From: Hymenobacter crusticola
GTDB lineage: Bacteria > Bacteroidota > Bacteroidia > Cytophagales > Hymenobacteraceae
NCBI RefSeq assembly: GCF_002154225.1
Contig: NZ_MTSE01000012.1
Location: 62,001 to 126,000, forward strand
DNA length: 64,000 bases
Reading direction: 5' to 3'
Position numbers and translations under genes: made by a program. Position 1 is the first letter of the stretch. Each line of letters opens with the position of its first letter. Below, in pieces: positions 18,706 through 28,556 of the stretch. The notes beneath the pieces were generated by a model. The model saw only the letters and a program-made list of their open reading frames with translations. It ran no database searches and was not told the DNA's origin.

Positions 18706-21700
18706 CTACTCGGGGGTGGCGGTTAGGAGTAGTAGCCAATTCCGTGGGGTCGGTTTTTGGATAGCATACCCCGTTTGTAGCTTTCTGATCGGGCCAGCCA
18801 GCAGTAAGCTTTCCGTGAGCGGGTCGTACCAGATGCCGGTGTACGTGGCGTTTGAAACGGGCTGAGAAAAGACTATTTCGGGGCCGGAAAGCGAATAGAG
18901 CAGCACCGTTGAATGGCTTGCTTCCGTGAGGCACCAAGTCTGGGCGCTGTCTTTTAGGAAAGAATTGTCCGGCTTCAGGTGCATCAACCTAGGTGCTAGG
19001 TGTTGCTGCACGAAGGAGGCGAAAGTAAGATGCCCGTTGCCCCTGTCCTTGGCGCTACCCATGATAACCTGCGCGCCGCCAGCCATAAAGCTCGAAATGG
19101 GGCTGATATCGTTGGCAATGGACACCACGGCTTTGTTGGGAAATCGGTCAGTGTACTCGCGCACCTGGCGGTACGTCAGCTCTTGCGTGGTGGGCAAAGG
19201 ATAGTCGCTGGCTTGCAGAAAGGCCTCGCTTACCATTTCCCGGAACGAGCTGTTTTGCCCGCCCGGCGGCGCCCACAGGGCATCCCCGTTGGAAAAGAGC
19301 CCGTCGGGGCGGTATTGCCAGTAGCGGGTGTCAATCACATCGACCTGTTTGGCGAGGTCGGCATCGGCTAGGATGGCATCGGTAATGTCCTTGGTGGTGT
19401 TCAGGACCACCCGCACCTTACGGTTGTTTTTACTTTCCCATTCGCTGATGGTCTGCAAGAAAAACTGCTGGAACGCCAGCGGGCCGGAGAACTGAAAACC
19501 TAGGTTGAAGATGATGTTCTGGCTGCCTCCTAGCTCATCCAGCGTATGAACTATATACGCGCGGTGCAGGTCGCGCAACGAGGCATTGCTAGGGTCATAG
19601 AACTCGTTGCCGAGGTGCAGCCGCGCCCACGGCTTGGCCGGCAGCGGCTCGGGCAGCTTGGTTTGGTTGATGTTGTTGGTCGGCCGCCAGGGGTAGTCTA
19701 CCCAATGCGTCACGTACTCTAGCAGGTTGTGGGTGTCGTAGAGACTGTAGTATAGCACCAGCCCATTTTCGTCGCACAAGCGGGCGAACTCCTTGACGCG
19801 GCCGAAAAACCAAGGGTTGTAGGTGGTGAGGTCGAATTTGCTGAGTCCGTCCCAGGCCTTGCCTTGTCCGCTGCGGGCCCAGGGCATCTCGTAGAAGGGA
19901 GCCCACACGTTTCCGTCGGGACGGGCCAGCACGGCGTGGTCGTCGCGGCGACGGTCGTACCACAGGCCGGTGAGACTTTGGTAGAAGCGGTTGTCCTGTT
20001 GGCGCAGGGTTTTAGCGAGGTCCGGCAAAATCTCCGTCAAGCCGGGGCCTTCCTTGCCGGGCACGTAACGCGTCAGACTGACCCCGGAATTCAACTCCCC
20101 GCCCGGAAAAGTCTGCCCCCGCCAGAATTGGTCGCCGGTCGTGCCACTCCACACCGCTTTGCCGTCTATCACAAACCGTCCATTCACCAGCTCAAGCGGA
20201 TGCACGGCCGGGCTAGCGGCGGCGGATGCGGTGCCACTATTCTGAAAAGTGAACTCCCGGATGGCGCCGGCTGGCAGCTTGTATAAAGCCGTAGCTTTTT
20301 CCGCTGCTAATCGGTTTTTTCCTAATCGGCTTGCTAGCTGCGTTTGGTACAAGGAGTAGGGAGCCGTCACCACCTGGTTTTGGTAGTGCGCGGGACCTTG
20401 CGCTTCCAGGACCCTCGCTTTGCAGTTCCAGAGAAGGGAGTTGGCCGCCGTCCAGCCGCCCGCCTGGGTGCGGTCCATGTCGTAGGTTAGTTGCAGGCCG
20501 GCTTTGTCTACTACTACGTTTTCGTACAGCACCCCGGAGGCCCAGCTTTCGAAAGAGCCGCTAGCCCCGAGGGCGTTGGTGGCTTTGCAGTTCAGAAACA
20601 CGTTGGGCCCGGCGGCACAGAAGCCAATGGCAAAATCATTGAGCCCGGAGTCGGCGGTGCAGTTGCCTACCAACACCTGCTGTCCTTCCACTAGAAAACT
20701 CATTCGGCGGTAGCCTCCAATTTCGGAAACGGGTTGCTCACTTCGGCAGCGCAGAACGCTTACCTGGCGGGCCTGCGGCCCTACTCTCACCGCGGAGCTT
20801 ACAAAGTGCCGGGCCGTGATGTCGCGCACCCAAACGTCCTGGACGTGGTCTATCTGAATGCCAATCCAAGCATGTTCCTCGTCTAGCAGCTTGGCTTTAT
20901 CGTAGCTGCTTTCGATGGCAAAGCCTTCCAGTCCGATGCTGTGGGCTAGGTTTTGGGAGTTCACCTTTTGGACGGTGCCGCCACCATACTGGGGTTCGAG
21001 GGCGGTGGTAAGGGGAGCATCGAGGGTAAGCTGGTTGGTCTGCGGATTTACGGCCGTGATGTGGCGGCGCCAGGTAAGGTCGCGTGAGCCGGTGGGCCAC
21101 CGCAGGCCCCGCACGGCCGCAAACATGCCTTCGGCTTTGTTCATACCTAGGTCGGCAATCCAGGCGGCGGTGCTAGGTCGCACGATGAGGATCTGGTCGC
21201 CTGCCTGCAAGCCGGTTGTCTGGTCTAGGGTCAGCATCCGCCCGCCAGTACGCACCGTGTTCCGCACTTGCCGAACCTCAGGCAGTACCGCGGCAGCATC
21301 CTCTTGCCCTATCCTAATCAAAGCCCGGCGGCTATTGCCAGTTGCGACGATGACGGTCTTCGCCTGGTTTGCCCCTCTCAGCACTACGCCGGCTTTAGCC
21401 AGTTTTAGCTGCCCCGCCACCAGGTAGCGCCCTTGCCCTAGCTGAATTGCTCCTCTGAATCCGCCCTTTTGTAGCGGGAGGGCGCCTACATAGTCGATGG
21501 CAGCTTGGAGCAGTTGGGTATCGTCTTTCCCGCTGGGCTTTACGCGCACTACTGCCGCCACTTTGGGCGGCACCGCATTACGCCCCTGGTACCCAACGTA
21601 GGAAAAGTCAATTCGGGCGGCAAGCGAGTCGAGCCTAGGTGCTTTCTGCGCGAAGGATTCGAGGGCTAAGAAATAGAACGCAGCACTAAAACAAAGGGTC

Positions 21701-21720
21701 CAAAAAGTATTCTTGCTCAT
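18706..21720 (-). CDS. Secreted two-part protein: beta-helix (pectate-lyase-like) plus DUF6298-type domain
   Basis: A 1004-residue exported protein with a signal peptide ending near ESFAQ (residue 25). Residues about 35-480 look like a right-handed beta-helix of the pectate-lyase superfamily: an N-terminal cap with PSGKDDTQLLQAAIDYV, then short strand repeats with conserved Asn/Gly turns (VLVGNCTADSGLNDFAIGFC). Residues about 495-1004 match what I recognise as DUF6298, with QDNRFYQSLTGLWYDRRRDD and FARLCDENGLVLYYSLYD. They look like a TIM-barrel-type region with a terminal sandwich. The catalytic residues are not known to me. It lies in a SusCD locus, 51 bases downstream of a rhamnogalacturonan acetylesterase, so a pectin backbone or side-chain target is likely. 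Confidence 0.75.
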   Translation of the reverse strand: MSKNTFWTLCFSAAFYFLALESFAQKAPRLDSLAARIDFSYVGYQGRNAVPPKVAAVVRVKPSGKDDTQLLQAAIDYVGALPLQKGGFRGAIQLGQGRYLVAGQLKLAKAGVVLRGANQAKTVIVATGNSRRALIRIGQEDAAAVLPEVRQVRNTVRTGGRMLTLDQTTGLQAGDQILIVRPSTAAWIADLGMNKAEGMFAAVRGLRWPTGSRDLTWRRHITAVNPQTNQLTLDAPLTTALEPQYGGGTVQKVNSQNLAHSIGLEGFAIESSYDKAKLLDEEHAWIGIQIDHVQDVWVRDITARHFVSSAVRVGPQARQVSVLRCRSEQPVSEIGGYRRMSFLVEGQQVLVGNCTADSGLNDFAIGFCAAGPNVFLNCKATNALGASGSFESWASGVLYENVVVDKAGLQLTYDMDRTQAGGWTAANSLLWNCKARVLEAQGPAHYQNQVVTAPYSLYQTQLASRLGKNRLAAEKATALYKLPAGAIREFTFQNSGTASAAASPAVHPLELVNGRFVIDGKAVWSGTTGDQFWRGQTFPGGELNSGVSLTRYVPGKEGPGLTEILPDLAKTLRQQDNRFYQSLTGLWYDRRRDDHAVLARPDGNVWAPFYEMPWARSGQGKAWDGLSKFDLTTYNPWFFGRVKEFARLCDENGLVLYYSLYDTHNLLEYVTHWVDYPWRPTNNINQTKLPEPLPAKPWARLHLGNEFYDPSNASLRDLHRAYIVHTLDELGGSQNIIFNLGFQFSGPLAFQQFFLQTISEWESKNNRKVRVVLNTTKDITDAILADADLAKQVDVIDTRYWQYRPDGLFSNGDALWAPPGGQNSSFREMVSEAFLQASDYPLPTTQELTYRQVREYTDRFPNKAVVSIANDISPISSFMAGGAQVIMGSAKDRGNGHLTFASFVQQHLAPRLMHLKPDNSFLKDSAQTWCLTEASHSTVLLYSLSGPEIVFSQPVSNATYTGIWYDPLTESLLLAGPIRKLQTGYAIQKPTPRNWLLLLTATPE

Positions 21721-21771
21721 CTACTTCTACTTGTTTACAGCCTTTTCTCGCTTCCCGCTCAAAGCATGATT

Positions 21772-22542
21772 TCACTTTGGGCGCTGCTGTTTGATCCTCG
21801 TGGCAAGTTCAAGCTTTTGGGACTTCACTTCGGCCAAAACAAGCAGGGCCATTTTTCTGGCACCGAACTCACTGAAGTGGGTGTTGTCTTTTATGCCCTC
21901 GGGGTAGTTGGGATGTTCGCCGGGCTCTAGCTGATTGAACAAATCCTTGGCGTACTCCGGCCCCCTCTTCTGAACCACTTCCAGACTCAGCCGATCTAAG
22001 TCAATAACCGGGGTGCTGGTTTGCCGGGCAATTTCCTTCACGGCCTGGGAGTATTCTTCGTGCGTTTCCAGCGCTTTCCCGGTCGCGTCGAACTTCATCC
22101 TGGTCACGGGAGTGATTAAAATCGGAATTGCTTTTTTGCTTTTAGTCTCCGTTATGAACTTGAGCAGGTTTTTTCGGTAGTCGGGCACCGGCGTGTAGCG
22201 GGCAGCATATTGCGGCTCCTTTGCCTCATCATTGTGCCCAAACTGCATGAAAACGTAGTCGCCGGCTTTGAGGCTATCAGAAATGGGTTGCCAAAGCCCT
22301 TCCGACAAGAAGGTTCTGGTGCTTCTGCCTCCTCTGGCTTTGTTCATTACGGTTACCGTGGAGTCGAAAAAGTAGGAGAAAGGCATTCCCCATCCTTGCA
22401 TGGGATATCTGCTTGGTTCATAGTGCGCCACCGTCGAATCCCCGATGAGGTATACCTTGATCTTGTTTGGGGGCTTAACCAGCGAAAATGAGGCAAAAAC
22501 AAGCAGGCACAAAAGCCAGCTGTAGCTGAACGTGCTTTTCAT
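21772..22542 (-). CDS. Rhamnogalacturonan acetylesterase-like SGNH hydrolase (CE12 type)
   Basis: A 256-residue protein with an N-terminal export signal (hydrophobic residues 8-21). The SGNH blocks are in order: block I IGDSTVAHYE with nucleophile Ser36, block II Gly in NKARGGRSTRTF, block III FGHNDE, and block V KDNTHFSEFGA with the catalytic Asp and His. This set is typical of rhamnogalacturonan acetylesterases, which remove acetyl groups from galacturonate in rhamnogalacturonan I. It lies 118 bases after SusD, behind a terminator-like hairpin, and just before the beta-helix/DUF6298 gene, so it is probably part of the same locus. Two further paralogs are at 42413-44107. Confidence 0.87.
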   Translation of the reverse strand: MKSTFSYSWLLCLLVFASFSLVKPPNKIKVYLIGDSTVAHYEPSRYPMQGWGMPFSYFFDSTVTVMNKARGGRSTRTFLSEGLWQPISDSLKAGDYVFMQFGHNDEAKEPQYAARYTPVPDYRKNLLKFITETKSKKAIPILITPVTRMKFDATGKALETHEEYSQAVKEIARQTSTPVIDLDRLSLEVVQKRGPEYAKDLFNQLEPGEHPNYPEGIKDNTHFSEFGARKMALLVLAEVKSQKLELATRIKQQRPK

Positions 22543-22590
22543 CGTTGTTCCGATACGTCAGGTAAATACTTCATTCTTAGCAGTGAAATG

Positions 22591-22652
22591 CTTTAAAAAA
22601 GCAAACGGCGAAGAACAGGGCGCACTGCCGCTCCTTATTCTTCGCCGTTTGC
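22591..22652 (-). terminator. Rho-independent terminator after susD
   Basis: GCAAACGGCGAAGAA (22601-22615) pairs perfectly with TTCTTCGCCGTTTGC (22638-22652). On the minus strand it is followed by six T (complement of 22595-22600). It lies directly after the SusD stop, so it should end or attenuate the SusCD transcript and uncouple the acetylesterase downstream. Confidence 0.75.
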
Positions 22653-22659
22653 GGCACTG

Positions 22660-24165
22660 CTAGTAGTTGGGGTTTTGCTTCAGGTTCGGGTTGGCGGTAA
22701 GCTGCTCGGCCGGAATCGGGTAGATGCCCCGCCACGTAGGGGTTTGGGTGGTTTTGAAGGTCCAGGTGCCGGTGAAATACGTCCCGAACCGGATCATATC
22801 CCGCCGCCGGTGGCCTTCCCAGATAAACTCCCTAGCCCGCTCATCCTCAATGTTTTTCAGAGTAAGACTGGTGAGCGTGGAGGCGTTGCTGCGGGTTCTT
22901 ATTTGGTTTACTAAGGGCAAGGCCGCTCCCACGTTGCCGTTGCGGAACAGTGCCTCGGCTTTCATGAGCAGAATGTCGGAGTAGCGCAGCAGCACGAGGT
23001 CGTTGTCGGCGTTGAAGCCCGACCAGCTCACGCCCTCGGGTACGTATTTCAGCACCCGGTAGCCCTCGTTGTCTTGGGCGCTGATGTAGTCCTTCACCGG
23101 CACCAGATTCAGCTGCACGCCCCGGCTATCTACCAGCGGTTGGCCGTTGGCGTAGGTTTGCGGGCCGAACTGTAACAGGCTACGGCGGCGGTCGGCGGTT
23201 TCGTACCGATCGAGAGCTTCCTGGTAGGTGCTGTAGCCGTTGGCCGGCGTGAAGGGCAGGTTGTAGCGCTGCTTGTCGAGGGCCGGCTGCGCGTAGAGCA
23301 TAAACTGATTAGCCCCCGCGTTCCGAGTCGGATTCACCGAAAAAGCGAAGATGATTTCCTTGGAATTCACCTCGTTGGTGGCTTTGAAGTTGTCTACCGT
23401 GTTAGCCTCTAAGAAGTAAGCCCCCGAGCTGATTACCTTGTCGGTCATGGCAATGGTTTCCGTCCACTTGGGCGTACCGGTGTACACGCCGGCATTTAAA
23501 TACAGCGTGGCGAGGGCCGCGTACACCGCTTCTTTGGTGAGCCTAGGGTAATAGGAGGCGGATACGTTTTTGACGGATGGCAGATCGTTCACAGCCGCGA
23601 GCATCTCCTTTTCTACGAAGGCAAATACCTCGGCCCGGGTGTTATTGGTGGGCAGGTTTTTGGGGTCTACTCGGGCCTGCGTGAAAATGGGCACGTTGCC
23701 CCAAAGGTCCATGGCGTAGAAGTAGCCATAGGCCCGCAGCGCCCTCGCCTCGGCAATTACCCCCGGAAAGTTCGCCTTGTTGGGGGAGCTTTCCAGGCTT
23801 TCAATCACGGCGTTGGCCGTGCCTATTTCCTGGAAAATAAAGCCCCAGGCGCGGCCCGTCGTTGCATTCGTGGGTTTCACCTGGTGCAACATGATGTCGA
23901 TGTTGTTTTGGTCGAACCAGCCGCCGCTGGCCCGGCCCGGCACCAGAAACTCATCAGTCCCAAATTCCGAAATCCGGAACGGGTCGCCGATGTCGACTAC
24001 GTACGACAGCTGCTGGTACACGCCCACCACCGACGATAAGGCCTCCGTTTCTGTTTTGTAGTAGCCAGCCGGCGACAAGCTGCCGAATTGTTCTTCATCG
24101 AGGTCGGTACAACCCGCCAGCACGACGGCGGCCCCTACCAATATTTTTGCGATACTATTTTTCAT
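22660..24165 (-). CDS. susD: SusD/RagB family outer-membrane glycan-binding lipoprotein
   Basis: A 501-residue lipoprotein; the lipobox VVLAGC gives Cys19 as the lipidated residue. The SusD family hallmarks are present: an N-terminal SusD-like helix region (YYKTETEALSSVVGVYQQL), ARALRAYGYFYAMDLWGNVPIF (shown in the core near residue 135), TPR-like helices, and the C-terminal RagB part with LLRYSDILLMKAEALFRNGN and IEDERAREFIWEGHRRRDMI. It caps the SusC channel and captures oligosaccharides at the cell surface. The gene starts 31 bases after the SusC stop, as is usual for the pair. The symbol is used for the family, not for starch specificity; the ligand here is unknown and probably pectic. 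Confidence 0.95.
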   Translation of the reverse strand: MKNSIAKILVGAAVVLAGCTDLDEEQFGSLSPAGYYKTETEALSSVVGVYQQLSYVVDIGDPFRISEFGTDEFLVPGRASGGWFDQNNIDIMLHQVKPTNATTGRAWGFIFQEIGTANAVIESLESSPNKANFPGVIAEARALRAYGYFYAMDLWGNVPIFTQARVDPKNLPTNNTRAEVFAFVEKEMLAAVNDLPSVKNVSASYYPRLTKEAVYAALATLYLNAGVYTGTPKWTETIAMTDKVISSGAYFLEANTVDNFKATNEVNSKEIIFAFSVNPTRNAGANQFMLYAQPALDKQRYNLPFTPANGYSTYQEALDRYETADRRRSLLQFGPQTYANGQPLVDSRGVQLNLVPVKDYISAQDNEGYRVLKYVPEGVSWSGFNADNDLVLLRYSDILLMKAEALFRNGNVGAALPLVNQIRTRSNASTLTSLTLKNIEDERAREFIWEGHRRRDMIRFGTYFTGTWTFKTTQTPTWRGIYPIPAEQLTANPNLKQNPNY

Positions 24166-24196
24166 CTGCTTAGCTCAAAAGGGGGGTTCAACTCAA

Positions 24197-27100
24197 TTAG
24201 AACGACACGCTGGCACCTAGGCTCACGGTTTTTGCCCGCGGATAAGCGAGGTAGTCGATGCCCAGCGGCGCCACCCCGGTGCCGGAAACTTCGGCGTTCA
24301 CTTCAGGGTCGAGGCCCGAGTAGCCCGTAATCAAGAACAAGTTCTGACCAGTCACGAAGATGCGGGCGTTGGACAGCGGCGTGTTCTTCACGTTGATGGT
24401 GTAGCCGAAGGTGATGTTGTCGAGGCGGGCGAACGAGCCGTCCTCGATCCAGCGCGACGAATACTGCTTGGGCTGTTCCCGGCCCACCCCGTCTTTCAGC
24501 GCCACGGCCAGAATATTGCGGCCCGGCAGGTTATTTTCATACGCCATGTTGTTGGCAGTCAGGTTGAACACATCGTTGCCCACCGTACCCCTGACGTTGA
24601 AGGATAGGCTAAAAGCTTTGTACTGGAAGGAGTTGCTAAAGCCGTAAGTGAACTTTGGCTGGGCGCTGCCAATAACCTGGTTGCCTGGCTCAAACTGCTC
24701 GACCCCATTCTCCACCCCGATGAATTTCCGGCCGTAGAAAGTACCCAGGGGCTGACCGGGCGTAATGAGCTGCGCGTAGATTCCGGCTAGCCCGGCTCCT
24801 TGCAGCGGCGCTATCTGGATGTTGTCACCTTTGTAGAGGTCGTTGGAGAGGCTAAGCACCTTGTTCCGGTTCCGGCTGAAGTTCACGTCGGCATTCCAGT
24901 CGAAGTCACCTTTGCTGATGATGTTGGCACCTAGCTCTAGCTCAATGCCTTTATTCTCCACGCTTCCCACGTTGGCCAGCTGGGTGGTCACCACGGAGGG
25001 CGAGGGCACGGCAATGCGCAACAGCAAGTCGGTGGTTTTCTTGTGGTAGTAGTCGAAGGTGCCGTGGATGCGGTTTTTGAACAAGCCAAAGTCCAACCCG
25101 ACGTCCACCTGGGCAGTTTGCTCCCACTTCAAGCTAGGGTTGGCGTATTGCTGGGGCAACACAATGGTGATGCGCTGGCCGCCCACCAAGTAGCCGCGGG
25201 TGCTGGCGCCTAGGGTCGTGAGCGAGTTCAGGTTGCCAATTTCCTGGTTGCCAGTCACGCCGTAGCTTACCCGCGCTTTCAAGTCCGACACGGGGTTGGC
25301 GGGGAAGAACTTCTCCTGCGAAATGCGCCAGGCCACGGAGCCGGACGGAAACCAGCCCCACTTATTGCCCGACCCAAATCGGCTGGACCCGTCGCGCCGA
25401 ACAGTGGCCGTAGCCAGGAACCGCCCGTCGAAATCGTAGTTCACCCGACTGTACATGGAAATCAGCGTGTTGCTTTCCTGGAAGCTGCTGATGCCGCCTA
25501 CCGTGCTAGCGGCTTGTAGGCTATACCATTTAAAGGAGTCCGACAAGAACCCAGAGGCCGTAGTGCGGTTGCCTTCACCCAGGAAATACTGGTAGGAATA
25601 GCCCGCAATGGCATCGAAGGAGTGACGGCCAAAAGTCTTGTTGAACCGCAGCACCGTTTCCAGCAACTTGCTGTAGTCGGCTAGCTTTTGGGTGCTGGCG
25701 TAGCCGCCGAAGCCCTCGCCCAGCGGGTTCGATTTCTGAATGAAAGAGTTGCGGTCGATTTCCTGGCGGGTGTACCCTAGGCTCACGTTGAGGCTCAGCG
25801 GGTCCAGAATTTTGTAGGTGGTGGAAAGGTTACCGAGCAGGCGCCGCGCGGTTCGTTGGTCGGTTACGTCACTCCCGAAAGACACGGGGTTGATCCGGAA
25901 AGGCCCCACGTGGTAATAGGCACCGTTGGGGTCGTATACCGGATAAGTAGGGTTGAACACCAGCGCTTCGTAGTTCATGCTGGTACCCGCCTCGCTGCCC
26001 ACCGTATTCGACACTGGCGCCGCATTCGACTTGGTTTGGCCGTAGTTGACGATCAGGTCAAACTTCAGCTTGTCTTGCAGCGCGGCGTGGTTGATATTGA
26101 TGGAGGCATTGGCCCTGGTGAGCTTAGAGCCAATCATGATGCCTTGCTGGTCGCCGTACCCCAAAGACGCACGGTATAACGTTTTGTCGTTGCCACCCGT
26201 CAGGGACAGGCTGTGGTCCTGGGTTTTGGCCGTCCGGTAGATTTGATCTTGCCAGTTGGTGTTGGCGCCTTTATCATCCAGGGGCAAGCCTAGGTCGGTC
26301 ACTACCGCCCGGTATTGGTCGGCGGAGAGTACATCCAGCGTGTTGGCCACTTTGGATACGCCGCCCATCACGTTGTAGGTCACCTGGGCTTTGCCGGCCT
26401 TGCCTTTTTTGGTGGTAATCACAATCACGCCGTTCGCGCCCCGCGAGCCGTAGATGGCCGTGGCCGAGGCATCCTTCAGCACTGTCACCGACTCAATGTC
26501 GTTCGGGTTCAGCGTCATCAGGGGGTTGGTGGGCTCCTGGTCGAACACGTCGGTGCCGTTGCCGCGGATGTTGGCCTGGCTAACGCCGCTGGAGGTAGAA
26601 ATCGGCACCCCATCAATCACATACAGCGGGTCATTGGAGCCCGTGAGCGAAGTACCCCCTCTGATGCGGATCGTGTTGGAAGCGCCCGGCTTGCCGCTGT
26701 TCTGGGAAATGTTCACGCCCGCCAATTTGCCCTGAATCAGTTGCTGCGGGCTGAGCTGCGGGCCTACGTTGAAGTCCTCGGAAGAAATGGAGCTTACCGA
26801 CCCGGTCAGGTCGCTTTTCTTCTGGGTGCCGTAACCTACTACTACTACCTCGTCCAACGACTTGGTATCTTCTACCATGTTTACGGTCAGGTTGCTGGTG
26901 GCCGCCGCCACGGTTACTTCCTTGCGCATGAAGCCCACAAAGCTGAAAACCAACGTGCTATTAGCAGGCACGTTGAGCGAAAAGCCGCCATCCGGCCCCG
27001 TGCCCGTACCAATCGTGGAGCCCTTCACCACCACCGTAACGCCGGGCAGGCCTTCCCCTTTCGCATCCACCACCTTCCCCGAAACCGCAATATCCTGAGT

Positions 27101-27496
27101 ACCGGAATCGTTTGCGTTAGCGGCACGAGAAACAGTGGAGGCTGGTACTACCACATAACGGTTTGCGCTCAGCTTCTCGAACCGCAGGTTCACCTGCGAC
27201 AAGACCGTAGCTAGGTTTTCCTCCAAGCTGCCTTGGGCCACCTGGAGCGATACGCGCTTGTCGCGCACCAAGTCGCTGGCGTAGCCGATGGTGCTGCCGT
27301 GCTGTTTTTCCCATTGGGCAAGCACCTTCTTCAGGGGCACCAAAGCCGGCTGCGCTGCGCTGGTCGACACCTGCTGACTGGAAGCGTATTGTGCTAAAGC
27401 AGAAGAGTTTGCGGCGCATAAACAGAGGGCACAAACCGTCAGCGAAGCGGCGCGCGTCCTCCTTCCGCCTGCGGCGTGAGTAGGAGTTGGTTTCAT
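24197..27496 (-). CDS. susC: SusC/RagA family TonB-dependent receptor with N-terminal STN domain
   Basis: A 1099-residue outer-membrane importer with an export signal in the first 35 residues. Domains in order: secretin/TonB N-terminal (STN) signalling domain (about 50-115, LQVAQGSLEENLATVLSQV), carboxypeptidase-regulatory-like domain (about 135-205), TonB plug (about 215-335) with the SusC-family phrase LKDASATAIYGSRGANGVIV, then a 22-stranded barrel to the C-terminal ASVSF. The STN domain is what lets such receptors signal to a FecR anti-sigma factor. FecR lies directly upstream (25-base gap) and an ECF sigma gene is divergent beyond it, so self-induction by substrate is likely. Confidence 0.95.
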   Translation of the reverse strand: MKPTPTHAAGGRRTRAASLTVCALCLCAANSSALAQYASSQQVSTSAAQPALVPLKKVLAQWEKQHGSTIGYASDLVRDKRVSLQVAQGSLEENLATVLSQVNLRFEKLSANRYVVVPASTVSRAANANDSGTQDIAVSGKVVDAKGEGLPGVTVVVKGSTIGTGTGPDGGFSLNVPANSTLVFSFVGFMRKEVTVAAATSNLTVNMVEDTKSLDEVVVVGYGTQKKSDLTGSVSSISSEDFNVGPQLSPQQLIQGKLAGVNISQNSGKPGASNTIRIRGGTSLTGSNDPLYVIDGVPISTSSGVSQANIRGNGTDVFDQEPTNPLMTLNPNDIESVTVLKDASATAIYGSRGANGVIVITTKKGKAGKAQVTYNVMGGVSKVANTLDVLSADQYRAVVTDLGLPLDDKGANTNWQDQIYRTAKTQDHSLSLTGGNDKTLYRASLGYGDQQGIMIGSKLTRANASININHAALQDKLKFDLIVNYGQTKSNAAPVSNTVGSEAGTSMNYEALVFNPTYPVYDPNGAYYHVGPFRINPVSFGSDVTDQRTARRLLGNLSTTYKILDPLSLNVSLGYTRQEIDRNSFIQKSNPLGEGFGGYASTQKLADYSKLLETVLRFNKTFGRHSFDAIAGYSYQYFLGEGNRTTASGFLSDSFKWYSLQAASTVGGISSFQESNTLISMYSRVNYDFDGRFLATATVRRDGSSRFGSGNKWGWFPSGSVAWRISQEKFFPANPVSDLKARVSYGVTGNQEIGNLNSLTTLGASTRGYLVGGQRITIVLPQQYANPSLKWEQTAQVDVGLDFGLFKNRIHGTFDYYHKKTTDLLLRIAVPSPSVVTTQLANVGSVENKGIELELGANIISKGDFDWNADVNFSRNRNKVLSLSNDLYKGDNIQIAPLQGAGLAGIYAQLITPGQPLGTFYGRKFIGVENGVEQFEPGNQVIGSAQPKFTYGFSNSFQYKAFSLSFNVRGTVGNDVFNLTANNMAYENNLPGRNILAVALKDGVGREQPKQYSSRWIEDGSFARLDNITFGYTINVKNTPLSNARIFVTGQNLFLITGYSGLDPEVNAEVSGTGVAPLGIDYLAYPRAKTVSLGASVSF

Positions 27497-27521
27497 AAAG
27501 GGGTTGGGAATTTTGAAGAAT

Positions 27522-28556
27522 CTATTCGGAAAGGACTATCTGATTCTGTTGGCGCTCCACCGTTAGCTTGAAGCTTTTCTCCAAGACCTGCAGGACCGTG
27601 TTCAACTCCCCAGCGGGAAACGTACCCGTGACGGTGCGTTGGTTAAGGGCCGGCGTTGCCACAATGACCTTCACGCCGTAGGTATCGCTGAGCCGGGTAG
27701 CTACCTCAGCGACAGGGGTTTCATCAAAGACGAGCTTATCGTCTTTCCACGCCGCGTACGTATCCACGTGCACGGGCTTGTGCACTACTTTCTGCGGTTG
27801 GGCATCGCGCGTTTCCAGCAGCTCGCCGGGTTTCAGAATGACGGGTTTGCGCTTGCTGCTATCGGCAAAGGCCACCCGCACCTTGCCTGAAAGTAACACT
27901 ACCCTAGCTTGCGCGTGCCGCCGAAACACGGTGAATTTGGTACCCAGCACCTCCACGTTCAGACCCGCCGTGGTGTGCACAATAAACCGCCGGCTGTCGG
28001 GCAAGTGCTTGATGGAGAAGTAGCCCTCGCCGTCGAGCCATACTTCACGGGCTTTGCCGTCGAGCAGGTTATCAGCATAGCGCAGCGTCGAATGGCTGTT
28101 CAGCTTCACCTCCGACCCATCGGGCAAATACACCGTGCTGGTTTCGCCATACGCGGTGGCATAATACTTTTCGGCCGCCCCTGAAGCTTGCCCCTGCTGG
28201 TGCTGCCACAGCCAGCCCCCGCCGGCGGCCAGTACGAGCACGGCAGCCGCGGCGGCCCACCGACGCCACAAGGGCCGCGCCGTACTTTCTGGCTCCGGTA
28301 GCTCAAGAGACCTAGGCTGTTCCGGTTCGAAACCTAGCTGGTGAAACAGCCTGCTCTCCAGCCGCTCGGTAGAGGGCAGCTCACTGGCTGAGACCTCTTC
28401 CTGCTCCAGCATTTCCACAAACTTGCTCATCCAATGCTGAGCGAGCAAGCCGTTGGCTGGTTGCGCAAGCCATTGACGTACCGCCCGTGCTTCCTCCGGC
28501 GAAGATTTCCCCCGTGAGTACCGTAAATAAGCCTCGAAATCGACCGGAATAAGCAT
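27522..28556 (-). CDS. FecR family anti-sigma factor
   Basis: A 344-residue inner-membrane regulator. A cytoplasmic N-terminal part binds the sigma factor. One transmembrane helix lies near residues 100-115 (AAAAAVLVLAAGGGWLW). The periplasmic FecR domain (about 130-235, YATAYGETSTVYLPDGSEV and LLSGKVRV) and a C-terminal DUF4974 domain (about 270-342, FDETPVAEVATRLSDTYGV) contact the STN domain of SusC. It sits just upstream of SusC on the same strand and divergent from the ECF sigma gene. This is the standard trans-envelope switch of Bacteroidota glycan loci. Confidence 0.95.
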   Translation of the reverse strand: MLIPVDFEAYLRYSRGKSSPEEARAVRQWLAQPANGLLAQHWMSKFVEMLEQEEVSASELPSTERLESRLFHQLGFEPEQPRSLELPEPESTARPLWRRWAAAAAVLVLAAGGGWLWQHQQGQASGAAEKYYATAYGETSTVYLPDGSEVKLNSHSTLRYADNLLDGKAREVWLDGEGYFSIKHLPDSRRFIVHTTAGLNVEVLGTKFTVFRRHAQARVVLLSGKVRVAFADSSKRKPVILKPGELLETRDAQPQKVVHKPVHVDTYAAWKDDKLVFDETPVAEVATRLSDTYGVKVIVATPALNQRTVTGTFPAGELNTVLQVLEKSFKLTVERQQNQIVLSE

